A stretch of 64,000 nt of DNA from Paraburkholderia youngii. GTDB lineage: Bacteria; Pseudomonadota; Gammaproteobacteria; Burkholderiales; Burkholderiaceae. Where the stretch lies: the NCBI RefSeq assembly GCF_013366925.1, contig NZ_JAALDK010000001.1, forward strand, positions 2,549,089 through 2,613,088. The letters are read 5' to 3'. Positions 17,358 through 25,432 of the stretch are shown here, piece after piece. A program made the translations under genes and the position numbers. Numbering within the stretch: position 1 is the stretch's first letter; each line of letters begins with the position of its first letter. Below the pieces are notes generated by a model, which was given only the letters and a program-made list of their open reading frames with translations, searched no databases and was not told the DNA's origin.

Positions 17358-19013
17358 CTACTTCTTCATTACCATCATCTCGTCGAAGTTCACGGGACAA
17401 CTCGAATTGGCCGGATGCCTTCCCGCCGCAACAACCACGAGACGGTCGTCGCGCAAATCCGCTTCCCAATTCATCTCCGAAGATGCTAGCAATATTGGTT
17501 CTTCACCGCACATGGTGCGCACTGCAGCCACCTGGTTTTTGTAGTGCGTTTCCTTCAGCAGGAGGTAGCCGGTAACGCTTGCCGCAGCGAGAACCGAATT
17601 CGCGATGGCGACGGCGACTACCACATGGAATAGTTTCCGAGCGGATGAAAAGCCCGCAATGACCAGAAAAGGGACCATATAAAACATCGGGACGTAGCGG
17701 GCCCACCACGATTGCGGATGTAGCAGGACGCTCGCTAACGTCGCGAGAAGAAATATCTTCGCAATCTCACCGCCGCCTCTCCTCCTCCAGAACAAAGAAG
17801 CGATGCACGCAATAAACATAACCCCGAAGAAGGGTCCGAATGCGCCAAAACGCGTAGCAGCCGTGTGCAGCGCGATAAACGCGTCGCGCAAGTGCGCGTA
17901 TGACGGGACGAAGGTAGGCTCCGCGTTCTCGCACGGCCTGCAATCCAGCGGCAGCGAGAAATACGAGAGGAATATCCTTTGCAAAGGATTCATTGCAAGA
18001 AAGTCTGCTGACACTCTTCCACCGATGATATCGATCTTGTCGCTGCCCAGCACGGGGTAGAAAAGGTGTTTTCCAGCGACTATGTTCTCCACGTACGGCG
18101 AATAGCCGATCACTACGACAGCAACAAAAGACCAGATGACCAGCTCTCCGATAACTCCCCGGTTCTGAGTCAGAAAGCGTCTCTTTTCGCCGCCAATAAA
18201 CGCCGCTGTGAAGAGAACAGCGATCGAGATAGCGGCGAAGGCCGGTCCTGTCAGCTTCGAGCCGATCAGAAGCACGAGTGCGATACCTAGTTGAACTCTG
18301 GAATAAGGCCTACGCTTGAGGGCGAAAAGCAAATGGACCGAAAAGATGACCCAGCAGAAGTAATGCGCAGCGTCGACATAAAAACTCGTCACCTGGCCGA
18401 GCACCACCGGGTTATAAACGCAGCAAGCCGAAGCAATCAGTGAAGCTCTGGCAGATATTCCCGCTGACTGGAGCACACGCATTAGAGCAACACAGGCAGG
18501 AACACTGAGCAATAGCGTAAATGACTTTCCACTATTGAATCGTGAAGCCAGAACCTTGGCCGTGTATGCAAAATATTCAAATGCCTTGGGGTAGTGTTCG
18601 GCCCAGAAGCTTCCGCCCAGTGCATCGGTATCGGCAATGCCGTTCAGGGTGTGATCTATCGATAGCGGTGTCGCGACGTGGTAGTTCAAGCCGTCGAAAC
18701 TGAATTCCCGCAGGAATCCGAACGCAAACAACACCACCGCGATGAATAGTACCGTAACGATCGTGGTGCGCCATTCGAAACGGGAAACATAGCCATAGAT
18801 GACGACGGCTACAACGATCGCGAACGCCCAGATTCCCGCCAGCACGCCGCTATTGATGTCGAAGTTGTAGAGGATTGCGGCATATAGCGACGAGCCGAAT
18901 ACGAAAATGAGGATCTGGTCGCACAGCTGCGTCCAGTTCACACGCTCGAGGGCGGCTTGCATCCTCATCGATTTCCGCGTGGAGTTCACGCGCTGAGTGG
19001 CGTCTTTCGTCAT
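17358..19013 (-). CDS. Polytopic membrane protein, probable GT-C-type glycosyltransferase
   Basis: A 551-residue protein with about 11-13 hydrophobic helices and a C-terminal soluble tail of ~60 residues. After the third helix a periplasmic loop carries acidic and aromatic residues ('REFSFDGLNYHVATPL', 'WAEHYPKAFEYF'), the usual place for the catalytic Asp of GT-C enzymes that use polyprenyl-phosphate sugars. A Cys pair ('CRPCENAEP') sits in another loop. The start is ATG 19013 (MTKDATQ...). It is divergent from a HAD-UbiA fusion that could make its lipid-linked donor. The family assignment is by topology only. Confidence 0.6.
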   Translation of the reverse strand: MTKDATQRVNSTRKSMRMQAALERVNWTQLCDQILIFVFGSSLYAAILYNFDINSGVLAGIWAFAIVVAVVIYGYVSRFEWRTTIVTVLFIAVVLFAFGFLREFSFDGLNYHVATPLSIDHTLNGIADTDALGGSFWAEHYPKAFEYFAYTAKVLASRFNSGKSFTLLLSVPACVALMRVLQSAGISARASLIASACCVYNPVVLGQVTSFYVDAAHYFCWVIFSVHLLFALKRRPYSRVQLGIALVLLIGSKLTGPAFAAISIAVLFTAAFIGGEKRRFLTQNRGVIGELVIWSFVAVVVIGYSPYVENIVAGKHLFYPVLGSDKIDIIGGRVSADFLAMNPLQRIFLSYFSLPLDCRPCENAEPTFVPSYAHLRDAFIALHTAATRFGAFGPFFGVMFIACIASLFWRRRGGGEIAKIFLLATLASVLLHPQSWWARYVPMFYMVPFLVIAGFSSARKLFHVVVAVAIANSVLAAASVTGYLLLKETHYKNQVAAVRTMCGEEPILLASSEMNWEADLRDDRLVVVAAGRHPANSSCPVNFDEMMVMKK

Positions 19014-19787
19014 CGTGGAAATGCGGGCCTTCTCTGGTTGATGGAGCCCCCCCGTCCGTCGACGCATGCCCGCCCTCTATCAGGTCACCGCTCTGACCAT
19101 CGAAGCATGCCCACGACAACACAACGCACGGCCGGGGTTGGGATGAACGAAGTAGAAGAGGAACGATAGCGATGTCGAACACTGCCGATTATGTGCATTT
19201 GTGTGGCGTTGCACAAGCTCGCATTGCGCGAACCGCCAAGGCACTTTTCTGCTGTCGGAGCGCCGCACAAATAACGCGGCTCGATGGGGGTGCCTCGAAA
19301 GTCGAGGCGTGCACCCTGACGTGGTGAGTGTTCAACGTTATCGGCCAATATCACCACATTCCGAGCCCCTGTCACACCGCTTAGAGCCGGCAGGTCTATG
19401 CTCGCTTCAGGTTCTAACGTTTCGCTGCTGCGCAGCGAACAGGCAATAGCCAGCGATTGGCTTCATTGTCCGCGCACGAATCTGTGGTGCTACCCCTATC
19501 GACAGATCGATGCGGTCAGACAAGGGTCGAGTGCATGACGATCACGATCTTCATGCAGGGAGCGTGCGCGCACCCTTCACTGCAGCATGGCGCGTTCCAG
19601 CCGCAGTTGCGCTTCTCAAGTAGAAAAATTCACTGGAATCAGTAGATGAACCCGACCGAGCCGACGACGCAGAAATGGGTCGCGGCAGCGGCGCGTGCGC
19701 TCGCGGGCTGATCCAGCGGCTCAATGTGGCTTTGCATTGCTCAAACTTTGGAAGGTTTGATGACGATTCAGGTACATCGAGGTCACT
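19014..19787. other. Long intergenic region between GT-C-like and HAD-UbiA genes
   Basis: These 774 bp lie between divergent starts. Several short frames exist, but none has a ribosome site plus coding character; a ~20-codon frame at about 19646-19711 ends in a stop. The stretch may hold decayed sequence, but I could not identify a source. Promoters for both flanking genes must lie here. Confidence 0.5.
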
Positions 19788-21203
19788 ATGGCTGCCATTC
19801 CACTTTGCGTTGATCTGGATGGGACACTGACGTCCAGCGATCTTCTGATCGAGTCGTTTTTCGCCCTCGTCAAGCGAAATCCGCTCTATCTGCTCTATTG
19901 TCTGGAATGGTTGCTGCGCGGAAAGGGTTATCTCAAAGCGCAGATAGCCGAACGGGCCGCAATCGACGTGTCACTGCTGCCATACAACGGACGCCTGATC
20001 GACTTCCTGAAGAAAGAGAGCGCGGCCGGCCGCGACCTCTATCTCTGCACTGCGGGGAATCAACGGTTTGCCGAACAGATCGCGCGTCACCTCGGATTCT
20101 TCAAAGGGGTGATGTCGAGCAACGAGTCGGTCAATCTGTCAGGCACGAACAAGGCGTCGGTTTTAACGGCGGAGTTTGGCGTGCAAGGGTTCGACTATTG
20201 CGGAAACGCGCGAGCCGATCTGCCGGTGTGGAAGCAGGCGCGCACGGCGATCGTCGTTGGAGGAACGAGCATCCAGGCGGCCGCGCGGAAGGTGAATCAA
20301 ACCACGGTCATCTTCGATAACAAACGGTCTCTCTTCAGACTGGCCGTACGGGAAATGCGCGTCTATCAGTGGGTGAAAAACCTGTTGATCTTCGTGCCGC
20401 TTCTTGCGTCGCATCGCTTTACAAATATCGATGCACTGAAGGTTGCCGGGATCGCATTTCTTTCGTTCTGCTTGTGTGCGTCTTCGGTATATATATTGAA
20501 TGACATGCTCGATCTCGACGCGGACAGGCGCCATAGTCGCAAGTGCAAACGTCCGTTTGCGTCAGGCGAGTTGCCGCTAGTTAGCGGCATTGGCATGTTG
20601 TTCGTCCTGTTGCTGGCGTCGGCGAGCCTGGCGGTTTTCCTGCCGCCGGCGTTTCAGCTCGTGCTAGCGTGTTACGTCGCAATGACACTCGCTTATTCCT
20701 TCCACCTGAAGCGGGTGATGCTCGTAGATGTCTTCACGCTGGCTGCGCTCTATACCACCCGCATCGTGGCCGGGGGCGCGGCGGTCGATGTCGTGCCGTC
20801 AGACTGGCTAATCATGTTCTCGGTGATGATATTCCTCAGTCTCGCGTTGGTGAAGCGCTATACCGAACTCGACAAAATGCAGCGGGAGGGCAAGGACTCC
20901 ACGTCTGGCCGAGGTTATCTAACGGCGGACATGAGCATCGTGCGCTCGTTTGGACCCGCTGCGGGCTATGTCGCGGTGCTCGTTCTTGCGCTCTACATGA
21001 ATTCTGCTGCCGTCACGGGGTTGTATCGTCATCCCCACAGGCTTTGGATCTTCTTTGTTCTCGTGCTGTACTGGATCAGCCGCGTCTGGATGGTAGCGTT
21101 CCGAGGCCAGATGCATGACGACCCGATCGTATATGCGTTCAGGAACCGTTCTAGCCTGGTCATCATGATGCTTTGCGTAGCCGCAGTCCTTTTTGCGATT
21201 TGA
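19788..21203 (+). CDS. HAD phosphatase-UbiA prenyltransferase fusion (lipid-phosphate phosphoribosyltransferase type)
   Basis: A 471-residue fusion. Residues 1-~180 are a HAD phosphatase with nucleophile D9 and acid D11 in 'CVDLDGTLT', then 'YLCTAGNQRF' (motif II Thr). Residues ~190-471 form a UbiA membrane domain of about nine helices; the Asp-rich motif is 'NDMLDLDADRRH' with following 'KCKRPFASGE', and the second is 'LVDVFTLAALYTTRIVAGG'. Stand-alone UbiA relatives such as decaprenyl-phosphate phosphoribosyltransferase add 5-phosphoribose to a polyprenyl phosphate, and the HAD half would remove the 5'-phosphate. That would give a lipid-linked pentose for the neighbouring GT-C-like protein; this link is an inference. 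Confidence 0.78.
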   Translation: MAAIPLCVDLDGTLTSSDLLIESFFALVKRNPLYLLYCLEWLLRGKGYLKAQIAERAAIDVSLLPYNGRLIDFLKKESAAGRDLYLCTAGNQRFAEQIARHLGFFKGVMSSNESVNLSGTNKASVLTAEFGVQGFDYCGNARADLPVWKQARTAIVVGGTSIQAAARKVNQTTVIFDNKRSLFRLAVREMRVYQWVKNLLIFVPLLASHRFTNIDALKVAGIAFLSFCLCASSVYILNDMLDLDADRRHSRKCKRPFASGELPLVSGIGMLFVLLLASASLAVFLPPAFQLVLACYVAMTLAYSFHLKRVMLVDVFTLAALYTTRIVAGGAAVDVVPSDWLIMFSVMIFLSLALVKRYTELDKMQREGKDSTSGRGYLTADMSIVRSFGPAAGYVAVLVLALYMNSAAVTGLYRHPHRLWIFFVLVLYWISRVWMVAFRGQMHDDPIVYAFRNRSSLVIMMLCVAAVLFAI

Positions 21204-21323
21204 TCAAACGCTAGCTCTTTTTTCTGCGCCCAGCCATGCATGCACAGAACCACGGTCCGCTGCGACTGTCACCTGGTGAAGGCGAACACCGTTTGCGGTG
21301 GCTCGCTTGTGAGTAAGCATGCT

Positions 21324-21740
21324 CTACGGCGTGACGACGAGCGCCGTGTGCATTCCCGCTGCATAGTGTCCCGCCTTGTTGCAGATTAACGCGTAGTGGC
21401 CAGGCGCAAGCTTGAACGACACGCGCTTGCTCTTGCCCGGCGCGATGTCTTCCACTTCGCCGATCTTTTTCAGTCTGCGCTCCAGCACCTGTCCTCTGCT
21501 GACGGGCAGTGCATCGTCCGAGAGATCTGTCTTGAGCACCACGAGTTCGTGTTCCATGTTGTTGTCCGCAGCATTCTTGACTTCAAGCGTGATGGGACCC
21601 GCCTTGACGGTGTGCGTCCCGAGCTGGATCGAGTTCGATAGCAATGTTGCATCAACGGTTTGCTCCGCCCAGCCTGAATGCGATGTCATCCCGAGCGCGA
21701 TCACAGCCGCGAGGATGGCGATTCTGTAAGTGCCATACAT
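21324..21740 (-). CDS. Secreted cupredoxin (type 1 copper site)
   Basis: A 138-residue protein with a signal peptide ending near 'GWAEQ'. A blue-copper ligand set is visible: H64 ('MEHELVVL'), C120, H125 and M130 in 'LICNKAGHYAAGMH'. Such small periplasmic proteins carry electrons or buffer copper. The gene is alone; ATG 21740 lies about eight bases after an AGGAGGG-like site. Confidence 0.82.
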   Translation of the reverse strand: MYGTYRIAILAAVIALGMTSHSGWAEQTVDATLLSNSIQLGTHTVKAGPITLEVKNAADNNMEHELVVLKTDLSDDALPVSRGQVLERRLKKIGEVEDIAPGKSKRVSFKLAPGHYALICNKAGHYAAGMHTALVVTP

Positions 21741-22064
21741 GGCGCCCTCCTTTGAATCGACATATCGCGCGTGTCTGGCGTCGAGCGATTGCCGCGGCCA
21801 ATTTATCGGACAAGCAGATACCCCTGCCTGTGCGATGGCATGAGCGCTTTGCGCATTGCGCGATACGTGCAGTAAACGTGCGCGGCGGAAGGCTTATTCC
21901 GTAAGTCCGCTGAGGCGCGGCATATCGCTTTGCTCGCCGCGCCCCGTGAATAGTGTGGTTCGTTTATTACCTGCCATGTAATTGGCGGGACTCGCGCCTC
22001 TGACTAATCTGTGCATGTCGCCCGAACGTACCCAGCGATATCCCCCGAACCTCAAGGAAATACC
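21741..22064. other. Intergenic region between divergent genes
   Basis: These 324 bp hold the promoters of the cupredoxin and carboxymuconolactone decarboxylase-like genes. No repeat or further gene is evident. Confidence 0.4.
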
Positions 22065-22613
22065 ATGGCCAACTTTCCCACCTATACGCTCGAATCCGCA
22101 CCCGAACAATCGAAGCCCGCGCTGAACAGCCTCGCCGAGATCTTCGGTATGGTGCCCAATATGCCTGCCAAAATGGCGGGCTCACCGAGACTGATCACTG
22201 CCCTCGTGGGTGTGTTCAATCAGGCGCACGGCGGCAACCTCGACGAACAGCAGATGCAGGTACTGCTGCTCACGAATGCGGTGACCAATGGCTCCGCCTG
22301 GCCGGTCGCATTCCACTCATTCCTCGGGCTTAAGGAGGGTCTGACCGAGACCGACGTGCAGGCGATCCGCGAACGCCGCTTCCCGCAGGACGCCAAGCTT
22401 GCGGCGCTGTCACGCCTCGCACGCACGCTGATCGAAAAGCGCGGCCGCATCGACGACCACGACATCGCTGCGTTCACCGAGGCCGGCTTCGATCAGGCGC
22501 TGGTGCTTGATGTCGTCCTCGTGGTCGCCGCCTCGACGATGACGAACTACACCGCGAACGTCACCCAGCCGCCGCTCGAAGAACTCTTGCAGCCCTACGA
22601 ATGGAAGGCTTGA
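22065..22613 (+). CDS. Carboxymuconolactone decarboxylase (CMD/AhpD-like) family protein without the CxxC motif
   Basis: A 182-residue helical protein of the CMD superfamily ('LTNAVTNGSAWPVAFHSFL', 'LSRLARTLIEKRGRI', 'DVVLVVAASTMTNYTANV'). In AhpD-type peroxidases the first segment reads CxxC-x3-H; here both cysteines are absent (A and V, with the histidine retained), so a disulfide-based peroxidase reaction is unlikely. It is closer to the uncharacterised CMD proteins. ATG 22065 follows AAGGA; a strong terminator lies 58 bp after the stop. Confidence 0.8.
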   Translation: MANFPTYTLESAPEQSKPALNSLAEIFGMVPNMPAKMAGSPRLITALVGVFNQAHGGNLDEQQMQVLLLTNAVTNGSAWPVAFHSFLGLKEGLTETDVQAIRERRFPQDAKLAALSRLARTLIEKRGRIDDHDIAAFTEAGFDQALVLDVVLVVAASTMTNYTANVTQPPLEELLQPYEWKA

Positions 22614-22671
22614 TGCAAGTTGGGGCGGCGTGAATAGCAATAGAGCCCGCTGCCGCGGAATGCCTGATAAA

Positions 22672-22700
22672 GCCCTTTCCTCACGGGGAAAGGGCCTTTT
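22672..22700 (+). terminator. Rho-independent terminator
   Basis: A 9-bp perfect stem (GCCCTTTCC / GGAAAGGGC) with a 6-base loop is followed by CTTTT. It lies just downstream of the CMD-family gene. Confidence 0.8.
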
Positions 22701-22743
22701 CTCCTGCATGCCTGTTCGGTCAGGCACATGAACCGATTTCTGC

Positions 22744-23460
22744 CTAAGACACGACAACGGTAAATTCGACCCCCGATTCAAAGTTCAGCGTCGTGGTGGA
22801 AAAGCGCGAATCGCCGTCGAGATAGCGCTTGTATGGCCGAACGGCGTCCTCGGCTGTGTACATATTGTCGGCGAGAACGATCGACCCCGGCCGCAGCAGC
22901 CGCTCGATCCCCTTGAACAGATTCAGATAGCTGTCGGCCCATACGTCGATAAACACCATGTCGAAAGTACCGTCCAACTCGGCAACGGTTTCGAACACAT
23001 CGCCCTCCCGCACGTCGACATAAGCGTCTACGCCCGCCATTCCGACGTGGGCCCGAAGTTGCGCGCACTTGCCGGCATCGAGTTCAGTCGCGACAACCAT
23101 GCCACTGCCTAACATGCGAAGAGCCTCGGCGAAATACAGCGTGGACACCCCGCACGAACTGCCGAGTTCGAGGATTCGAGCTGGTTTGTTCGAAAGCACC
23201 ATGTTGCGCAAAAACCTTCCCGTTTCCGCCGACACCGCCAACGATAAAGGCGGGCCTTGCGACGATTCGAAATCTTCGCTGGATAGTCCGAGCGTTTCGA
23301 GAAACCGTCCACGGAGTCGCGGCGCGAGGGTTTCGTAATCCTCCGAAAGAGTCAGAAACTCCTCACTCGATCCCTGGAATTGCGCGCGTGCGCGGGCTAT
23401 CACCTCGGTCTGACTCTGTTCGTGAAGCCGTCGCAGAAGATCCGTGGTTGACGAAGCCAT
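22744..23460 (-). CDS. Class I SAM-dependent O-methyltransferase (type 3 small-molecule)
   Basis: A 238-residue soluble methyltransferase. Motif I is 'ILELGSSCGVSTLYFAE', followed by the acidic ribose-binding 'VVATELDAGKC', motif II 'FDMVFIDVWADSY' and 'GSIVLADNMY', all features of the caffeoyl-CoA/catechol O-methyltransferase-like group. The acceptor is unknown. ATG 23460 has AGGAGC six bases upstream, which excludes the longer upstream frame. Confidence 0.85.
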   Translation of the reverse strand: MASSTTDLLRRLHEQSQTEVIARARAQFQGSSEEFLTLSEDYETLAPRLRGRFLETLGLSSEDFESSQGPPLSLAVSAETGRFLRNMVLSNKPARILELGSSCGVSTLYFAEALRMLGSGMVVATELDAGKCAQLRAHVGMAGVDAYVDVREGDVFETVAELDGTFDMVFIDVWADSYLNLFKGIERLLRPGSIVLADNMYTAEDAVRPYKRYLDGDSRFSTTTLNFESGVEFTVVVS

Positions 23461-23600
23461 ATGCGCTCCTTGACGTGTACCGCTATGCCGTTCCGGCGAG
23501 CTTGATCGCGCCTTCGGGGCACGCCCACACAAAGACCGCACGACAGGCGCAATCACGCCCGACCGCTGTTTGCAGTCGACCGTCGATTCCTCGCGCACGT

Positions 23601-23909
23601 TCAATCTCCGTCGCGCCGGTCGCGGTCCGATCGCCATGCCGCCCGAAAATGCTCGCGCTCTTCAGGCGTCATCGCTTCCCATTTTCGCCAGTGACGCCGT
23701 CCGCGCCAGCCGCCATGTCCGCGGAATCCGCCAAACAGGATGCGGCTCAAAACCAGTAAGCCCAACGCATGCGCGAAGTCGATCGCGCGGGCGCCGACGA
23801 ATAGCGCCGGCATCACCCAATTCCATAACGTCATCACCACCAACCCGAGCACGGCTATCGCGATCACCACGAGCAGCGCTTTACCCACGCATCTGATTCG
23901 AAACTTCAT
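23601..23909 (-). CDS. Small membrane protein co-transcribed with an ECF sigma factor
   Basis: A 102-residue protein with two hydrophobic helices (about 11-32 and 37-58) and a strongly basic, Trp/Gly/Arg-rich cytoplasmic tail ('GFRGHGGWRGRRHWRKW') ending in acidic residues. It begins 12 bp after the sigma factor stop with a perfect GAGGAG site, so it belongs to the same operon. A membrane protein in this position may act as an anti-sigma or effector, but it has no zinc-binding anti-sigma motif. Confidence 0.7.
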   Translation of the reverse strand: MKFRIRCVGKALLVVIAIAVLGLVVMTLWNWVMPALFVGARAIDFAHALGLLVLSRILFGGFRGHGGWRGRRHWRKWEAMTPEEREHFRAAWRSDRDRRDGD

Positions 23910-23921
23910 CCGTCGACTCCT

Positions 23922-24503
23922 CTAAATATCCAGTTCGTCGTAAATGGCCTGCAGTCGGGCGCGCAGATGCAAGACCGCATAGCGCTTGCGCGCGAGCAGC
24001 GTGTTGAGCGCGACGCCGCTTTCCGCCACCATGTCTTTGAAGGACCGCCCCTCCAGTTCGTGCGCAATAAATACCTCACGTTGATTCGGCGGCAATTCAT
24101 CGAGCGCATCCTGCAGAGCCTTGAGCAATACAGCGCGAGCGTAGAGGGCTTCGGGACCGGCATCGTGCGCCGGCAGCGCGAGGTCGAGGCGATACTCGCC
24201 GCTGGCGTCGTCCTCGGCCTCGGACAAATCGGCCAGCGGTTGCTCTTTCTTCTTGCGAAAACGATCGATGATGCGATTGCGCGCCGCGCGAAAAAGCCAC
24301 GCGCTCGCCTGTTCGATCGGAGCCGGAAGCCGGTAAGCCTGCACGAATTCGTGGAACACATCCTGCAGGATGTCCTCGGCATCGTCCGGGTCGCGTATCC
24401 GACGCCGGATAAAATTGACGAGCCTCGTGCGCTCGCGCACCACGGTCGCGGTGATGTCGCTGTCTCGGTCGGTCATCGGGTGCGAGGTGGGTGGCGGTTC
24501 CAT
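23922..24503 (-). CDS. ECF-type RNA polymerase sigma factor
   Basis: A 193-residue sigma-70 family protein. Region 2 is seen in 'LVNFIRRRIRDPDDAEDILQ' followed by 'DVFHEFVQAY' and 'ASAWLFRAARNRIIDRFRKK'. Region 4 is in 'LPPNQREVFIAHELEGRSF' and the following 'VALNTLLARKRYAVLHLR' helix-turn-helix. ATG 24503 has AGG five bases upstream. The downstream small membrane protein is its only obvious partner. The inducing signal cannot be read from the sequence. Confidence 0.86.
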   Translation of the reverse strand: MEPPPTSHPMTDRDSDITATVVRERTRLVNFIRRRIRDPDDAEDILQDVFHEFVQAYRLPAPIEQASAWLFRAARNRIIDRFRKKKEQPLADLSEAEDDASGEYRLDLALPAHDAGPEALYARAVLLKALQDALDELPPNQREVFIAHELEGRSFKDMVAESGVALNTLLARKRYAVLHLRARLQAIYDELDI

Positions 24504-24639
24504 GCGCCTGAAGACGTTTCAGCAGCGCGAATTGTGGCGAGCGCGAAAATTTTTTCCCTGAGAAACTGCCGATTCGCGCGATGCAATGCGTAGCAGGTTT
24601 GCGACCATTACGTAACGGCAAGAAGTGGGAGACCCAGCC

Positions 24640-25377
24640 ATGAAGGTCACGATTGCGTACATCGAAGAGCCCCCGTTCGGTTGGATGGAAACAGATGGTA
24701 CTGCCACCGGTGCCGACATCGCTCTGGCCGACACGGTGCTTCGGGCGATCGGTGCCACCCGGATCGAGCACCATCTGACATCGTTTAGTGAACTCCTGCC
24801 CGGCGTCGAAGCAGGCAGATGGGATATGAACGTTCCGCTGTTCGTCACGCGAGAACGCGCCGATAGGGTCGCGTTCAGCGTCCCCGTATGGGGGATCGCA
24901 GACGGTTTTCTGGTTCGGACTGGAAACCCCAAAGCGCTCGACAGCTACGCGTCACTCGCCAAACGCGCTGATGCGCGCGTTGGCATCATAGCCGGACAGG
25001 TTCAGCACGACTCAGCGAGAGCATCTGGCGTAAGCGAGGATCAGATTACCGTCTTCGAGCATCAGGCCGATGCTATCGAAGCGGTGCTCTCCGGCGCCAT
25101 CGATGCCTATGCGAGCACGGCCTTGGGGAATCGGATAGTGGCGAGCCGGATCGGAGGCTCAATGCTCGAGGCCGTCGAGCACGAACCGGGAACGAAGAGC
25201 CAGCAGCAGAAGCCGCCGCTCGGGGCATTCTCGTTCAATAGAAGTAACAGCAATCTGATCCAGGCGGTAAACCAGGCCCTTCGTTCATATCTGGGCTCAC
25301 CGGATCATCGTGCTCGCATGGCGGCTTTCGGCCTGACACACAACGAGATCGATCCCGCTATCGCGGGTCGAGGATAA
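24640..25377 (+). CDS. Solute-binding protein family 3 domain protein without a signal peptide
   Basis: A 245-residue periplasmic-binding-protein fold ('VTIAYIEEPPFGWMETDG', 'VEAGRWDMNVPLFVTRERAD', 'VLSGAIDAYASTALGNRIV') of the amino-acid ABC transporter type. An in-frame stop at 24613 lies only nine codons upstream, so no secretion signal can precede ATG 24640, which has GGGAG in front of it. No permease or ATPase is nearby. It may be cytoplasmic, use another route, or have lost its leader. Confidence 0.72.
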   Translation: MKVTIAYIEEPPFGWMETDGTATGADIALADTVLRAIGATRIEHHLTSFSELLPGVEAGRWDMNVPLFVTRERADRVAFSVPVWGIADGFLVRTGNPKALDSYASLAKRADARVGIIAGQVQHDSARASGVSEDQITVFEHQADAIEAVLSGAIDAYASTALGNRIVASRIGGSMLEAVEHEPGTKSQQQKPPLGAFSFNRSNSNLIQAVNQALRSYLGSPDHRARMAAFGLTHNEIDPAIAGRG

Positions 25378-25385
25378 AGAAATCC

Positions 25386-25410
25386 CGCCGCTCTCGCATC
25401 AAGAGCGGCG
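25386..25410 (-). terminator. Hairpin terminator between convergent genes
   Basis: A 9-bp perfect stem CGCCGCTCT/AGAGCGGCG has a 7-base loop. Read on the minus strand it is followed by GGATTTCTTTA, so it best serves the TIGR03118-type gene; on the plus strand the T-run is poor. Confidence 0.65.
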
Positions 25411-25432
25411 CTTGTCCATTACGCGCTTGGCG

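Noticed and set aside
19080..19700. Possible transposase remnant in the long intergenic region
   Set aside because: No conserved transposase motif, inverted end or target duplication could be read; only short frames are present.
22065..22613. AhpD-type peroxidase
   Set aside because: The required CxxC pair is absent, so only the broader CMD fold can be supported.
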